Assembly: GCA_028868855.1 (NCBI GenBank)
Contig: JAGWTR010000004.1
Coordinates: forward strand, 1-64,000
Source of the DNA: Burkholderiales bacterium
GTDB taxonomy: Bacteria; Pseudomonadota; Gammaproteobacteria; Burkholderiales; Burkholderiaceae_C
Reading direction: 5' to 3'
Length of the DNA: 64,000 nucleotides
A program made the translations under genes and the position numbers. Shown piece by piece: positions 43,841-53,319 of this stretch (position 1 is its first letter; each line of letters starts with the position of its first letter). Below the pieces are notes generated by a model. That model saw only the letters and a list, made by a program, of their open reading frames with translations. It was not told where the DNA came from and did no database searches.

Positions 43841-45076
43841 TCAGGCGTGCGCTGCCCGCAGCTTCAGTGAAAACTCATGCAATGCTGCAATCCCGCTGGC
43901 CTCGGCGCGTTGGCACCAGGCCTGCAAGTCAACCACCAACTGTTCGGCGGACACATTGGTCCGAGTCCACAGAGCGCGCAACTCCTCCCGCATGGCGATC
44001 AGCTTGTCCAGGTGGGGGTTGGCTGCGCGAGCCTGATCCACCTCATGCTGGATGCCTGCCGGCATCTGATCCGCATCGCGGTGCATCCACCTGCGCACGC
44101 GCTGCAACTGGCTGGCGGCAGACTCCTGGCCGCTGGCTTTCAGGCGAGTCACTTCCGTTGAACAGGCCAGACGCACTTCACGCGCATAGCCGGCCATCAA
44201 CTCATAGCGATTGGCAACGATGGCTTCGAGAGTCTTGGCGTCGGCAACGGGTTTGATGTTGCCCAGGGTCAGGCGCGGCGGGGTCTTGCGCACCTTGGCC
44301 AGGCCCATCATTTCCAGGCCACGGATGTAGCCCCAAGCAATGTCAAACTCATACGGCTTGACCGACAACTTGGCCGACGTGGGATAGGTGTGGTGGTTGT
44401 TATGCAGTTCTTCGCCACCAATGATGATGCCCCACGGGGATACATTGGTGGAGGCGTCAGGCGCCTCGAAATTGCGGTAGCCCCACCAGTGACCCAAACC
44501 GTTGATGATGCCAGCGGCCGTGATCGGTATCCACAACATCTGCACGGCCCAGACCGTGATGCCAATGGCACCAAACAAGGCCATGTCAATCAAGAGCATC
44601 AAGATCACGCCCAGGCCCGAATGGTTGGTATAGACCACGCGTTCCAGCCAGTCGCCAGGGGTGCCATGGCCGTATTTCTTGAGGGTTTCGGTGTTTTCAG
44701 CTTCGATGGCATACAACTCACGGCCGCGCAAGAGCACGGTCTTGATGCCATGCGCCACGGGGCTGTGAGGATCTTCAGCCGTTTCGCATTTGGCGTGGTG
44801 CTTGCGGTGGACAGCCACCCACTGTTTGGTGATGGTGGCCGTTGTCAGCCACAACCAAAAGCGAAAGAAATGCGCAGGAATGGGGTGCAGGTCCAGCGAG
44901 CGGTGTGCTTGCGACCGATGCAAAAAGATCGTGACCGATGCGATCGTCATGTGGGTCACGCCCAAGGTGAAGGCGACGATTTGCCACCAATTGGCATCAA
45001 CCACGCCCTGGATAAGCCACTGCACGATGGCATCGTGAGCCATGCCCATGGACAAAAAATCAAACATCAAAAACAA
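43841..45076 (-). CDS. acyl-CoA/fatty acid desaturase
   Basis: A 411-residue membrane-bound desaturase. The three di-iron histidine boxes are HRSQAHRSLDLH, HRKHH and EELHNNHH. Four membrane helices lie around them, and a helical C-terminal extension of about 130 residues follows the last box. It introduces a double bond, probably delta-9, into acyl chains for membrane fluidity. It is preceded by a terminator that isolates it from the porin operon, so it has its own promoter within the short gap at 45077-45133. Confidence 0.9.
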   Translation of the reverse strand: MFLMFDFLSMGMAHDAIVQWLIQGVVDANWWQIVAFTLGVTHMTIASVTIFLHRSQAHRSLDLHPIPAHFFRFWLWLTTATITKQWVAVHRKHHAKCETAEDPHSPVAHGIKTVLLRGRELYAIEAENTETLKKYGHGTPGDWLERVVYTNHSGLGVILMLLIDMALFGAIGITVWAVQMLWIPITAAGIINGLGHWWGYRNFEAPDASTNVSPWGIIIGGEELHNNHHTYPTSAKLSVKPYEFDIAWGYIRGLEMMGLAKVRKTPPRLTLGNIKPVADAKTLEAIVANRYELMAGYAREVRLACSTEVTRLKASGQESAASQLQRVRRWMHRDADQMPAGIQHEVDQARAANPHLDKLIAMREELRALWTRTNVSAEQLVVDLQAWCQRAEASGIAALHEFSLKLRAAHA

Positions 45077-45133
45077 CCTTTCGAGCTAACCTTTAATTGT
45101 AGGTCGCCCTGGTATATGGCGCTCACATAGGGC

Positions 45134-45180
45134 AAAACAATAAGGGTTGCCACGCGCAGGAATTGGCGTGACAACCCTTT
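45134..45180 (-). terminator. rho-independent terminator of the porin / PBP-like operon
   Basis: On the minus strand, AAGGGTTG and CACGC arms (with one unpaired base between them) close over a 10-base loop, and TTATTGTTTTG follows. It lies 22 bp after the stop of the small binding-protein gene. Confidence 0.85.
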
Positions 45181-45201
45181 GAACGGGAGCAGTCTTGCGA
45201 C

Positions 45202-45633
45202 TTATTCCACGATCAGCACCACTTTGACTGTGCCGTCGACTGCCGATTTTTCAATGTAGCCAATGGCATCGGGGTGATTGGCCACATGCTTTTTGACATC
45301 GGCGGCTGACGGTAGTTCGCGAGGGGCTGTTGCCTTACCCGAGAAAGTCAGGCGAGCCCAAGTGGCCTTCACTTGTGAAGGGGTCTTGCCCGCAGCCTTG
45401 CTGTAGAACTGGTCGCGTGCGGCACTGGCCTCAGGCAGATCCGCGGGCATCGCGGTGGTGCCATTGGGCAAGGTGTTGCTCTTGCCCATGAATATGCTGG
45501 CAGCTTGCTCGGTGGTCAGGGAAGCCAGCGAACTTTTGGGGTTGACGATCACGGCGACCTGCGCGCTGGCGGCTTGGGCCAGGGTGAGCAAAGCAGCGGT
45601 GGCTAGGGCTTGAAGGGTGTACTTGATTTTCAT
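45202..45633 (-). CDS. small PstS-like (PBP superfamily) periplasmic protein
   Basis: A 143-residue secreted protein with signal peptide cleaved after ASAQ (about residue 25). The remaining 118 residues resemble one half of a phosphate-binding protein: VAVIVNPKSSLASLTTEQAASIFMGK at its start (shown in part) and the end DAIGYIEKSAVDGTVKVV. Full PstS proteins are near 340 residues, so this is a short, single-lobe member. It follows the porin gene by 17 bp and probably shares its transcript. Binding of phosphate or another anion is possible but unproven. Confidence 0.78.
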   Translation of the reverse strand: MKIKYTLQALATAALLTLAQAASAQVAVIVNPKSSLASLTTEQAASIFMGKSNTLPNGTTAMPADLPEASAARDQFYSKAAGKTPSQVKATWARLTFSGKATAPRELPSAADVKKHVANHPDAIGYIEKSAVDGTVKVVLIVE

Positions 45634-45650
45634 TTGAGGTTCCCTTCGGC

Positions 45651-47042
45651 TTAGAACACAACATCCACAGCCAGGGACAACACGTTGACCCTGCGCTTGG
45701 AGTTGAGAAACGATTTAGCTTCAGCCGTGGTGGGATCCTGCGTGAAAAATAAGCCGTAGGAATCGGCTGGCTTGGTCACATGGTCCCATTGGAACTTCAA
45801 GTCCACGTTGGACGTGATGTCCCAGCGGGTACCGAGCGTGACGGTGCGCTGGGCAAGCTTTTGCGTGTCCAGCAAGGTTTGAACGCCAGACTGGACCTGA
45901 GCCGCCCCGCCATTCGCTTGCAGCGCGGCAGTATATTGCGCCAAGGTCCCAGGAAGACCGGCCTGAAGGGCCGCCAGTGTGCCAGCGGAGATCGGAGCGC
46001 CGTTGACGGCGTTGCTATTGGCTCGATCCACCGACAAGCGAGAGAGTCCAACAAAGGGGGTGAACTTGCCGACACGGTAGCCGACGTTGCCGTACCAACC
46101 CGTCGTGCTGGAGATGAACTGCTCAACCCGACGCTTGGTGTACTCGGCATTGATGACCCAGTTGTCTTGGTCATAGGTCATGCCGAAGCCTGTGAACGAG
46201 ATGTTCTTGCCTTGCAGGACCACCGATTGATTGACCTGCCCTGCCAGGCCTGTCACACCGCTAAGTGGCCCACCGGGCCCGGTCAAACCGGTCAACTGGT
46301 CAATACTTGGCGATTGCAAGGACACTTTGCCCTGGGTGCGGCCGAATCGGAATGTGAAGCCGTTGTCCATTTCGGCCGTCAGGTTCAGGCCAAGCATGTC
46401 ATCGAGCTTGAATTCGGAGGGTGCCAGCGGCGTAGTCACCCCCCCCTGCGTCTTGCGCAGCGCAGACGCGTAGTCGGCCTTGGCGTTCCCGGCGTAGACG
46501 GTGGCATTGAACGTTGTGGAGCCTAGGTTCAATTGATAGCTGGCATCAACACCCTCAAACTGGCTCACGGGCACCTGCGCATAAACATCCAGCGCGGGAC
46601 GGATGGTCGTGTTGGCGTAACCCACGTCACGGAAGTCCGAGATCATGAAGAACGGCGCGCCGATGCGACCAGCACGCAGCGTCAAGGCTGGCAGTGCCTG
46701 CCACTTGGCAAACGCCCAATCGATGGTCGGCACGTATTGACCGAAGGCATCGAACTTGGTCATCAGTTGGGCGGTTGCCGAGATGGTGGGGGTGAACTTG
46801 TAGCTGCCCTGCACCGCCAGCTTGCTATCTGGGTTGGCATTCCAGGAGGTACCCGCCCCGCCACCTTGGCCGATGTAGTTGAAATCAACATCATTGGTGC
46901 TGTTACGCGCGACGCCGAGCGTGCCAAATCCCGACAGCGAAAATTTTCCGTCGGGCGACTGATAGCCCGCATGGGCGGCGCTCATGCACGCCGCCATGGC
47001 CGCAAGGGCCAGTGGCAGGCGCCGTAGTTTGGGAAAGGACAT
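45651..47042 (-). CDS. outer-membrane porin-like protein
   Basis: A 463-residue protein with signal peptide (cleavage after AAHA, about residue 25). It is a beta-barrel with alternating amphipathic strands that ends in Phe (SLAVDVVF), the usual sorting signal. GAGGAG lies upstream of the ATG. It resembles the gram-negative porins of Burkholderiales without a clear substrate motif. Paired with a PstS-like mini protein, it could take part in anion uptake. A 208-bp gap upstream, with no recognisable promoter, separates it from plsC. Confidence 0.8.
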   Translation of the reverse strand: MSFPKLRRLPLALAAMAACMSAAHAGYQSPDGKFSLSGFGTLGVARNSTNDVDFNYIGQGGGAGTSWNANPDSKLAVQGSYKFTPTISATAQLMTKFDAFGQYVPTIDWAFAKWQALPALTLRAGRIGAPFFMISDFRDVGYANTTIRPALDVYAQVPVSQFEGVDASYQLNLGSTTFNATVYAGNAKADYASALRKTQGGVTTPLAPSEFKLDDMLGLNLTAEMDNGFTFRFGRTQGKVSLQSPSIDQLTGLTGPGGPLSGVTGLAGQVNQSVVLQGKNISFTGFGMTYDQDNWVINAEYTKRRVEQFISSTTGWYGNVGYRVGKFTPFVGLSRLSVDRANSNAVNGAPISAGTLAALQAGLPGTLAQYTAALQANGGAAQVQSGVQTLLDTQKLAQRTVTLGTRWDITSNVDLKFQWDHVTKPADSYGLFFTQDPTTAEAKSFLNSKRRVNVLSLAVDVVF

Positions 47043-47250
47043 GGAATTGGCTCCTCAGCTGTTGACACAATTTACCTTCACTGGCCGACTTGGCTGGCAC
47101 CCGCAGTGCACTGCCATCAATGTGGCCGCCAAGAGGCTTAGTGGGTGTCGTCAGTTTGTGGTCACTTCTTGATACTCAAACTCGGAATAACCCGTTTTAG
47201 ATCGTGCAATTGTCCGCAAAACAACAGTCCATCCGTACCAATGCACGCCT

Positions 47251-48051
47251 TTATCGGAGCTCGTTCAATCGTTGATCTATTTGAGATTGCAACAAATCCG
47301 CGAGAGCGCGGCGGTCGGCGTGCCTGTCTACCTGCAAAGGCAGGATGCTCAAGTGCACGGTCAAGCCTCGGGCCGTGATGACGCGCCACAAGGACTGCGC
47401 CAGGGTGGTGTCGCCCACAAAGGCCACCGCTGAACTGATGGGTTGCCCCGGTTCGCTGTAGTTCAGCGCGACCGGTTGCACAGGCGCCGCCACGTCGATG
47501 GCCGCTTGCAGCATGTTGGCGTGAAATGGCAGCAGTTGATGACCGTTTGCCGTCGTTCCCTCGGGAAAGACAGCCACCGTGTGCCCTTCGCGCAGGGCCT
47601 GGGCCATCAGGCCCAGCACCCGCACGGCGTCGCGGCGGCGCTCACGCTGCAAATACAGGGTGCCCGCCGCCGTGACCATGCGGCCCACCAAGGGCCATGT
47701 CGCCACTTCGGCCTTGGAGACGAAGCGGGCCGGCACGACCGCATTGATGGCGACGATGTCCAGCCAGGACACGTGGTTGGCGACGATCAATTTGGCCCCA
47801 GGGCGCGCCGTGCCCTGCACTTCCAGGCGAATGTCCAGGATAGCAAGCATGCGCAGCGACCAACGGCGCACGAGGTCGTCGCGTTGATGGGGCGTGCGGT
47901 CGAGGTAGGGGATGCGCGCCAACCACAGTCCGCGGATCAAATGCAGCGCGATGCGCAGCAAGCGCCATGGGGCCAGCACCAGGGCAGCCCACAGAGCAAG
48001 CCGGGCAAGGCGAGGCGGACTGCGTAAACCAGCGACCAAAGGCGCCTTCAA
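47251..48051 (-). CDS. plsC: 1-acyl-sn-glycerol-3-phosphate acyltransferase
   Basis: A 266-residue PlsC. Motif I NHVSWLD gives the catalytic His and Asp, and motif III FPEGTT binds the glycerol phosphate. One or two N-terminal hydrophobic helices anchor it to the inner membrane. It acylates lysophosphatidic acid to phosphatidic acid. Its start overlaps the pyrX stop by 4 bp, so a lipid gene is coupled to the pyrimidine cluster. Confidence 0.93.
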   Translation of the reverse strand: MKAPLVAGLRSPPRLARLALWAALVLAPWRLLRIALHLIRGLWLARIPYLDRTPHQRDDLVRRWSLRMLAILDIRLEVQGTARPGAKLIVANHVSWLDIVAINAVVPARFVSKAEVATWPLVGRMVTAAGTLYLQRERRRDAVRVLGLMAQALREGHTVAVFPEGTTANGHQLLPFHANMLQAAIDVAAPVQPVALNYSEPGQPISSAVAFVGDTTLAQSLWRVITARGLTVHLSILPLQVDRHADRRALADLLQSQIDQRLNELR

Positions 48052-49373
48052 ATCGCGTCGTGGGCCACCTGGCCGGCCACCAGGGTCAGACGCACGCGGC
48101 CTGGCAATTCCGTGCCCGTGACGTCAAAGGCGAACGGGGTGTGCTTGCCCTGGCTGGTCAGGGACGCCGGTTCGGCGCGCCAGCGCACACTGGGGTCGAA
48201 CACGCAGACGTCGGCCACACCGCCCTGCACCAGTCGCCCGGCGCTGGACGAGAGCGAGCCCAGGGCATCGCCCAACACCTTGACCGGACCGCAACTCACG
48301 ACCGACAAGGCTCGACGCAGCGCGACCGCATCGGGCTGATCGGTGCGGTCGGCACCGGCCCATTTCAGGGCCAGACTGAGCAGCAGTTCCAGCCCGGTGG
48401 CGCCAGGTTCTGCTTCACCAAAGGGCAAGGTTTTTTCGTCTTCGCTGACCGGGGTGTGGTCGGACACCAGTGCGTCCAGGGTGCCGTCCAGCAGCCCTGC
48501 TTGCAGGGCATCGCGGTCGCGTCCCTGCCGCAGCGGTGGGGTCAGGCGCATGGCCGGGTTGAAGTAACCAATGTCCACGTCCGTCAGCAGCAGTGAATTG
48601 ATGCTGACGTCTGCGGTGATGGGCAGGCCTTGGGCTTTGGCCTGGCGGACCAGATCGACACCCGCCGCGCTGGAGATGCGGCACAGGTGGACACGGGCGC
48701 CGGTGGTGCGCACCAGTTCAATGATGGTGTGCATCGCAATGGTTTCGGCACTGACGGGCACACCCGACAGGCCCAGACGCGTGGCCACGGCGCCACTGGC
48801 AGCCACGCCCTTGCCCAGCCAGGCATCTTGCGGGCGCAGCCACACGGTGTAGCCGAAGGTGGCTGCGTATTGCAGGGCGCGTTGCAGCACCTGAGTGTCA
48901 CGCACCGGCACTTCGGCTTGCGAAAAGCCCACGCAACCAGCCTCGTGCAACTCGGCCATCTCGGTCAGGGTCTCGCCCTTGAGGCCACGGGTGAGCGCGC
49001 CCAGCGGAAACAGCCGGCAGCGGCTGAGTTTGCGGGCACGGAACTTGAGCATCTCGACCAGGCCGGGTTCGTCCAGCGTCGGGTCGGTGTCGGGCAGGCA
49101 GACCACGCTGGTCACGCCGCCCGCCGCCGCTGCGGCGAGTTCGGACTCCAGCATGCCTTCGTGCTCGTGGCCGGGCTCTCGCAGGCGGGCGGCCAAGTCG
49201 ACCAAGCCCGGGGCGACGATCAGGCCACTGGCATTGATGGTGCGGTCGGGCGCGAAGTCGGCGCTGATGCTGCCAATGGCGGTGATGCGTCCACCGGTGA
49301 TGGCCAGGTCACCGATCTGGTCAAGGCCAGAAGCCGGATCAAGCAGTCGGCCGTTTTGAATGAGGATTTTCAT
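48048..49373 (-). CDS. pyrX: dihydroorotase-like protein, non-catalytic (PyrX/PyrC')
   Basis: A 441-residue dihydroorotase homologue. The metal-binding HxH of active enzymes (DxHxHLREPG) reads [10 protein letters not shown], so both His ligands are lost, and other active-site residues also look altered. Such pseudo-dihydroorotases form the dodecameric aspartate transcarbamoylase with PyrB and are needed for its assembly. It overlaps pyrB by 4 bp. A separate active PyrC must be encoded elsewhere. Confidence 0.93.
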   Translation of the reverse strand: MKILIQNGRLLDPASGLDQIGDLAITGGRITAIGSISADFAPDRTINASGLIVAPGLVDLAARLREPGHEHEGMLESELAAAAAGGVTSVVCLPDTDPTLDEPGLVEMLKFRARKLSRCRLFPLGALTRGLKGETLTEMAELHEAGCVGFSQAEVPVRDTQVLQRALQYAATFGYTVWLRPQDAWLGKGVAASGAVATRLGLSGVPVSAETIAMHTIIELVRTTGARVHLCRISSAAGVDLVRQAKAQGLPITADVSINSLLLTDVDIGYFNPAMRLTPPLRQGRDRDALQAGLLDGTLDALVSDHTPVSEDEKTLPFGEAEPGATGLELLLSLALKWAGADRTDQPDAVALRRALSVVSCGPVKVLGDALGSLSSSAGRLVQGGVADVCVFDPSVRWRAEPASLTSQGKHTPFAFDVTGTELPGRVRLTLVAGQVAHDAI

Positions 49374-50341
49374 GCTTCGTTGCCGGCGATGATGGACATG
49401 ACGGCCATGCGCACCGCGATGCCAAAGGTCACCTGGGGAAGGATGACGCTCTGGCGGCCATCGGCCACGGCGGACTCGATCTCGACCCCTCGGTTGATGG
49501 GGCCAGGATGCATGACGATGGCGTCAGGTTTGGCGTGGGCCAGTTTTTCTTGCGTCAAACCGAATTCTTTGAAGAACTCGCCGGCGCTGGGCAGCATGCC
49601 GCCAGACATGCGCTCGTTTTGCAGTCGCAGCATGATGACGACGTCGGCATCTTTGATGCCCTCAACCATGTCGTGGCAGACGCGCACGCCCATCTCGCGC
49701 AGGTCGCCGGGCACCAGGGTGCGAGGGCCGACCACGCGCACTTCCGGCACACCCAGGGTGGTCAAGGCATGGATGTTGGACCGGGCCACGCGCGAGTGCA
49801 CGATGTCGCCCACGATCGCCACGGTGAGCTTGCTGAAGTCTTTTTTGTAGTGCCGGATGGTGTACATGTCCAGCAGCGCCTGGGTGGGGTGTGCGTGGCG
49901 TCCATCGCCGGCATTGACCACGTGGACGTGCGGAGCCACATGCTGGGCGATCAGGTAGGGCGCGCCCGACTCTGAATGTCGCACGATGAACATGTCGGCT
50001 TGCATGGCGCTGAGGTTGGCGACGGTGTCGAGCAGGCTCTCGCCTTTGGAGGCCGACGAACGCGCGATGTCAAGGTTGATGACGTCGGCGCTGAGGCGCT
50101 TGGCCGCGATCTCGAAGGTGGTGCGGGTGCGGGTGCTGTTTTCAAAGAACAGGTTGAAGACGCTCTTGCCGCGCAGTAGCGGGATCTTCTTGACCTCGCG
50201 GTCGTTGACGCTCAGGAAGGTTTCGGCCGTGTCCAGGATCTGATGAATGATGGCCTTGGGCAGCCCTTCGGTGGACAGTAGATGGATCAGCTCGCCATGG
50301 CCGTTGAGCTGGGGATTGCGCTGGGGCTTGAGGATGGTCAT
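49370..50341 (-). CDS. pyrB: aspartate carbamoyltransferase catalytic subunit
   Basis: A 323-residue PyrB. The carbamoyl-phosphate motif [12 protein letters not shown] is near residue 63, with [11 protein letters not shown] near 145 and MLRLQNERM and [10 protein letters not shown] near the C terminus. It makes carbamoyl aspartate from carbamoyl phosphate and aspartate, the first committed step of pyrimidine synthesis. No PyrI regulatory subunit is encoded next to it; the partner is the dead dihydroorotase downstream. It overlaps pyrR by 4 bp. Confidence 0.97.
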   Translation of the reverse strand: MTILKPQRNPQLNGHGELIHLLSTEGLPKAIIHQILDTAETFLSVNDREVKKIPLLRGKSVFNLFFENSTRTRTTFEIAAKRLSADVINLDIARSSASKGESLLDTVANLSAMQADMFIVRHSESGAPYLIAQHVAPHVHVVNAGDGRHAHPTQALLDMYTIRHYKKDFSKLTVAIVGDIVHSRVARSNIHALTTLGVPEVRVVGPRTLVPGDLREMGVRVCHDMVEGIKDADVVIMLRLQNERMSGGMLPSAGEFFKEFGLTQEKLAHAKPDAIVMHPGPINRGVEIESAVADGRQSVILPQVTFGIAVRMAVMSIIAGNEA

Positions 50342-50850
50342 TCGACCCTCTCGAAATGAAACTTGAAGCGGCCATCGTCGGAGCGATCCAGAGAGACGCG
50401 CTCGGTCGGCGGCAAGGTGATGCGTGCGGCGGACAGCGCCGCCTCAATGGGCAACTCGCGGCCACCCCGATCCACCAGCACGGCCAGGGCGACGCTGGCG
50501 GGGCGTCCGAAGTCAAACAACTCGTTGATGACGGCGCGGATGGTGCGGCCTGTGTAGAGCACGTCGTCAATCAACAGGATGTGGCGCCCCTCGACGGAAA
50601 ACGGCAGCTGCGTGGCGCCCGAGGTGGCGGCCATGCCGCGCGAGCCGAAGTCATCACGGTGCAGGGCCGAGGAGATGACGCCATGGGCTTCGGTGCGACC
50701 CAGGTCATGGCTGAGGCGCTCGGCCAGCCAGGCGCCACCCGACCAAATGCCCACCAGGGCCGTATCAGCGGTGATCAGGGGACGAACCCCGGCCAGCAGA
50801 CCAGCGTACAAAGCCTCGGCGTCAAGGTGCAGGGTGTGGTGGGTGTTCAT
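50338..50850 (-). CDS. pyrR: bifunctional pyr operon regulator / uracil phosphoribosyltransferase
   Basis: A 170-residue PyrR with the PRPP-binding motif [16 protein letters not shown]. The ATG at 50850 gives the normal family length; the frame is open upstream, but that stretch is the ruvX reading region. PyrR converts uracil plus PRPP to UMP, and in Bacillus it also binds pyr mRNA. I see no clear PyrR attenuator in the window. It overlaps ruvX by 29 bp. Confidence 0.95.
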   Translation of the reverse strand: MNTHHTLHLDAEALYAGLLAGVRPLITADTALVGIWSGGAWLAERLSHDLGRTEAHGVISSALHRDDFGSRGMAATSGATQLPFSVEGRHILLIDDVLYTGRTIRAVINELFDFGRPASVALAVLVDRGGRELPIEAALSAARITLPPTERVSLDRSDDGRFKFHFERVE

Positions 50851-51226
50851 TGAAGTATTGTTGCAGCAAGATGGCCGCCGAGGCGGCGTCCAGGTCGCGC
50901 GCCCCATCGGCATGCGCTTCGGTGGTGGAGTAGCGTTCATCGACTTCGTGCACGGGCAGCTTGAATCGCCCCTGCAACTGCCGCGCAAAACGCCGCGCCC
51001 GCAAGGTGTTTTCGTGCTCGGCCCCGTCGGGATGAAACGGCACGCCCACCACGAGGGCATTGGGTTGCCATTCATCAATCAGGCGGCTGATCTGGGCAAA
51101 CCGTGCATCGCCTTCAGCGGCGATCGTGCGCAAAGGCTGCGCTTGACGCAACACGGTGTTGCCACTGGCCACGCCCACGCGCTTGAGGCCGAAATCAAAG
51201 GCCAGGAAGCTTTGCGTGGCCGTCAT
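50822..51226 (-). CDS. ruvX: Holliday junction resolvase-like protein RuvX/YqgF
   Basis: A 134-residue RNase H-fold protein with FDFGLKRVGVASG near the N terminus (first acidic residue), VGVPFHPDG, VHEVDERYSTTEA and a final D in DLDAASAAILLQQY. In E. coli it acts in 16S rRNA 5' end maturation; a role in recombination is also proposed. It is usual next to yqgE, whose stop it overlaps by 4 bp. Confidence 0.95.
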   Translation of the reverse strand: MTATQSFLAFDFGLKRVGVASGNTVLRQAQPLRTIAAEGDARFAQISRLIDEWQPNALVVGVPFHPDGAEHENTLRARRFARQLQGRFKLPVHEVDERYSTTEAHADGARDLDAASAAILLQQYFNEHPPHPAP

Positions 51227-51807
51227 GCGTGTCCGGCCTCCCCTGGCAACATGCTGCGGTCAATGCCCAGCAGCGACAGGGCTTGGTCGTAGCGTTGCTC
51301 GACCGGGGTGTCAAAAATAATGCCGGGTTCTGCGTTCACATTCAGCCAGCCGTTGCTGCCCAGCTCTGCTTCAAGTTGACCCGCGCCCCACCCTGCGTAA
51401 CCCAGGGTGATGAAGACACGACGGGGCCCGCCGCCGTGGGAAAGCGCTTCCAGCACATCGCGTGAGGTGGTCATCTCCAGCCCCCCGGCAATCTTGAGGG
51501 ACGAGCTGTAGGCATTGGCCTCGCCGCCCAGGCTGTCGTGCAGCACGAAACCGCGCTCGGTCTGCACCGGGCCGCCGAAGTAGACTGGCCGGGAAGCGAG
51601 GTCTTCGCGGTCCAGGCTGAGGTCTACTTTCTCAAACAGATTTTTGAAGTTGATGTCAGTGGGCCGGTTGATGACCAGCCCCAACGCCCCGTGTTCGGTG
51701 TGTTCGCAGAGGTAAACCACGGCGCCCGCAAAATTTCCGTCCTCCATGCCAGGCATGGCGATGAGGAATTGGTTGCTCAGATTGATCAAGGCTTGCCCTT
51801 CAGACAT
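51223..51807 (-). CDS. yqgE: YqgE/AlgH family protein (DUF179)
   Basis: A 194-residue cytoplasmic protein with FLIAMPGMEDGNFAGAVVYL, HGALGLVINRP, FGGPVQTERGFVLH and the near-terminal VFITLGYAGWGAGQLEAE, all typical. Its function is not settled; it neighbours ruvX in most proteobacteria. The ATG at 51807 is chosen over an upstream extension. Its start is 21 bp from the photolyase start on the other strand, so the promoters must overlap coding DNA. Confidence 0.94.
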   Translation of the reverse strand: MSEGQALINLSNQFLIAMPGMEDGNFAGAVVYLCEHTEHGALGLVINRPTDINFKNLFEKVDLSLDREDLASRPVYFGGPVQTERGFVLHDSLGGEANAYSSSLKIAGGLEMTTSRDVLEALSHGGGPRRVFITLGYAGWGAGQLEAELGSNGWLNVNAEPGIIFDTPVEQRYDQALSLLGIDRSMLPGEAGHA

Positions 51808-51828
51808 GTTCGCGATTTTAATCTCCTC

Positions 51829-53316
51829 ATGAGTCAACAGCTCAATTCCGCCTTGGTGTGGTTTCGCCGGGATCTGAGGCACACCGATCACGCTGCCCTG
51901 CACTACGCCCTGAAACAGGCGCGACGGGTGTGGTGCGTGTTTGTGTTCGACACCGACATCCTGGGCCCCTTGCCCCGTGTCGATCGCCGTGTGGTGTTCA
52001 TTCGCGACAGCCTGATCGAGCTGGACACCGCCCTGCGCGAACTGGCGCTAGAACACCAGGTGGCGCGGGCGGATCAATGCGGCTTGATCGTGCTGCATGG
52101 GCCAGCCGTGAAGGAAATCCCGAGCTTGGCCAAGCAACTGGGCGTGCAGGCGGTGTTCGCCAACCACGACGACGAGCCCGCCTCGCTGGCCCGCGATGCG
52201 CAGGTACGTGGGCGCCTGAGCGACGTGGGTGCGGCACTGTTCACGTCCAAAGACCATGTGATTTTTGAACGCCACGAGGTGTTGACGGGCAACGGCACCC
52301 CTTATGGCGTGTTCACACCCTATAAAGCCGCCTGGCTCAAGAGGATGGAGGACTTTTACGTCAAACCCTACCCGATCGCGCCCTATGCCGGGCACCTGGC
52401 CCCCATCCCGGCCGACATTGGCCTGATCGAGCCCGATGGGGCGCGCATTCCCCGCCTGGGGACACTGGGTTTCGAGCCTTGCGAAACCTTGAAAGTGCCC
52501 GCCGGAATGAGCGGGGCTCACGCCCTGCTGGAGGACTTTCTGGAGCGCATCGACCATTACGACGACACCCGCGACTTCCCTGGCGTCAAGGGGCCAAGCT
52601 ATTTGTCCACCCACCTGCGCTTTGGCACCGTGTCGATCCGTGAGCTGGTCAAGCTGGCCTGGGATCGCAGCCGCGCGGGCTCCAAGGGAGCGCAGACCTG
52701 GTTGTCTGAATTGATCTGGCGCGATTTCTACCACCAGGTCCTGCACCACCACCCCCATGTGGTCGGGCACAGCTACAAGCGCGAGTACGACGCCCTCAAA
52801 TGGTTGCATGGCAGCAAGGCCGAGGCCCGTTTCGCGGCGTGGTGCGGCGGCCGCACGGGCTACCCCCTGGTGGACGCGGCCATGCGCCAACTCAAGCAGA
52901 CGGGCTATATGCACAACCGCTTGCGCATGGTCACCGCCAGCTTCCTCATCAAGGATCTGGGCATTGACTGGCGCTGGGGCGAGAAATACTTCGCCGAGAA
53001 ATTGCTGGACTTTGACCTGGCTGCCAACAATGGCGGCTGGCAGTGGGCGGCCTCGACCGGCTGCGACGCCCAGCCGTATTTCCGCATCTTCAACCCCATC
53101 ACTCAAAGTGAGAAGTTTGATGGTGCCGGAAAGTTCATCCGCCGTTACGTGCCTGAACTGGCTGCCCTGCCCGACCGGGCGCTCCATGCGCCCTGGCTGT
53201 TGCGGGGCGCTGCGGAGTCGATAGACTACCCGCCGCCCATCGTGCAGCACGACGAAGCGCGGGCTGAAACCCTGGAGCGCTACGCCGTGGTGGCCAGGCA
53301 GAGAAAAAGTATTTGA
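51829..53316 (+). CDS. phrB: deoxyribodipyrimidine photolyase
   Basis: A 495-residue class I photolyase. The N-terminal antenna domain starts ALVWFRRDLRHTDHAALHYA, and the FAD-binding C-terminal half carries GRTGYPLVDAAMRQLKQTGY, MVTASFLIKDLGIDWR and WAASTGCDAQPYFRIFNP. It repairs cyclobutane pyrimidine dimers using blue light. The ATG at 51829 is the first good start; the open frame upstream belongs to the opposite strand's yqgE. It is monocistronic and converges on the diguanylate cyclase gene. Confidence 0.95.
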   Translation: MSQQLNSALVWFRRDLRHTDHAALHYALKQARRVWCVFVFDTDILGPLPRVDRRVVFIRDSLIELDTALRELALEHQVARADQCGLIVLHGPAVKEIPSLAKQLGVQAVFANHDDEPASLARDAQVRGRLSDVGAALFTSKDHVIFERHEVLTGNGTPYGVFTPYKAAWLKRMEDFYVKPYPIAPYAGHLAPIPADIGLIEPDGARIPRLGTLGFEPCETLKVPAGMSGAHALLEDFLERIDHYDDTRDFPGVKGPSYLSTHLRFGTVSIRELVKLAWDRSRAGSKGAQTWLSELIWRDFYHQVLHHHPHVVGHSYKREYDALKWLHGSKAEARFAAWCGGRTGYPLVDAAMRQLKQTGYMHNRLRMVTASFLIKDLGIDWRWGEKYFAEKLLDFDLAANNGGWQWAASTGCDAQPYFRIFNPITQSEKFDGAGKFIRRYVPELAALPDRALHAPWLLRGAAESIDYPPPIVQHDEARAETLERYAVVARQRKSI

Positions 53317-53319
53317 GCG

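Noticed and set aside
50338-51078. Longer pyrR start at 51078
   Set aside because: The extra 76 codons lie out of frame over ruvX and give an unnatural Pro/Cys/Arg-rich N terminus. The ATG at 50850 gives the normal family length.
52048-53250. Antisense frame over the photolyase gene
   Set aside because: It lies wholly opposite a clear photolyase and has no start signal or domain.
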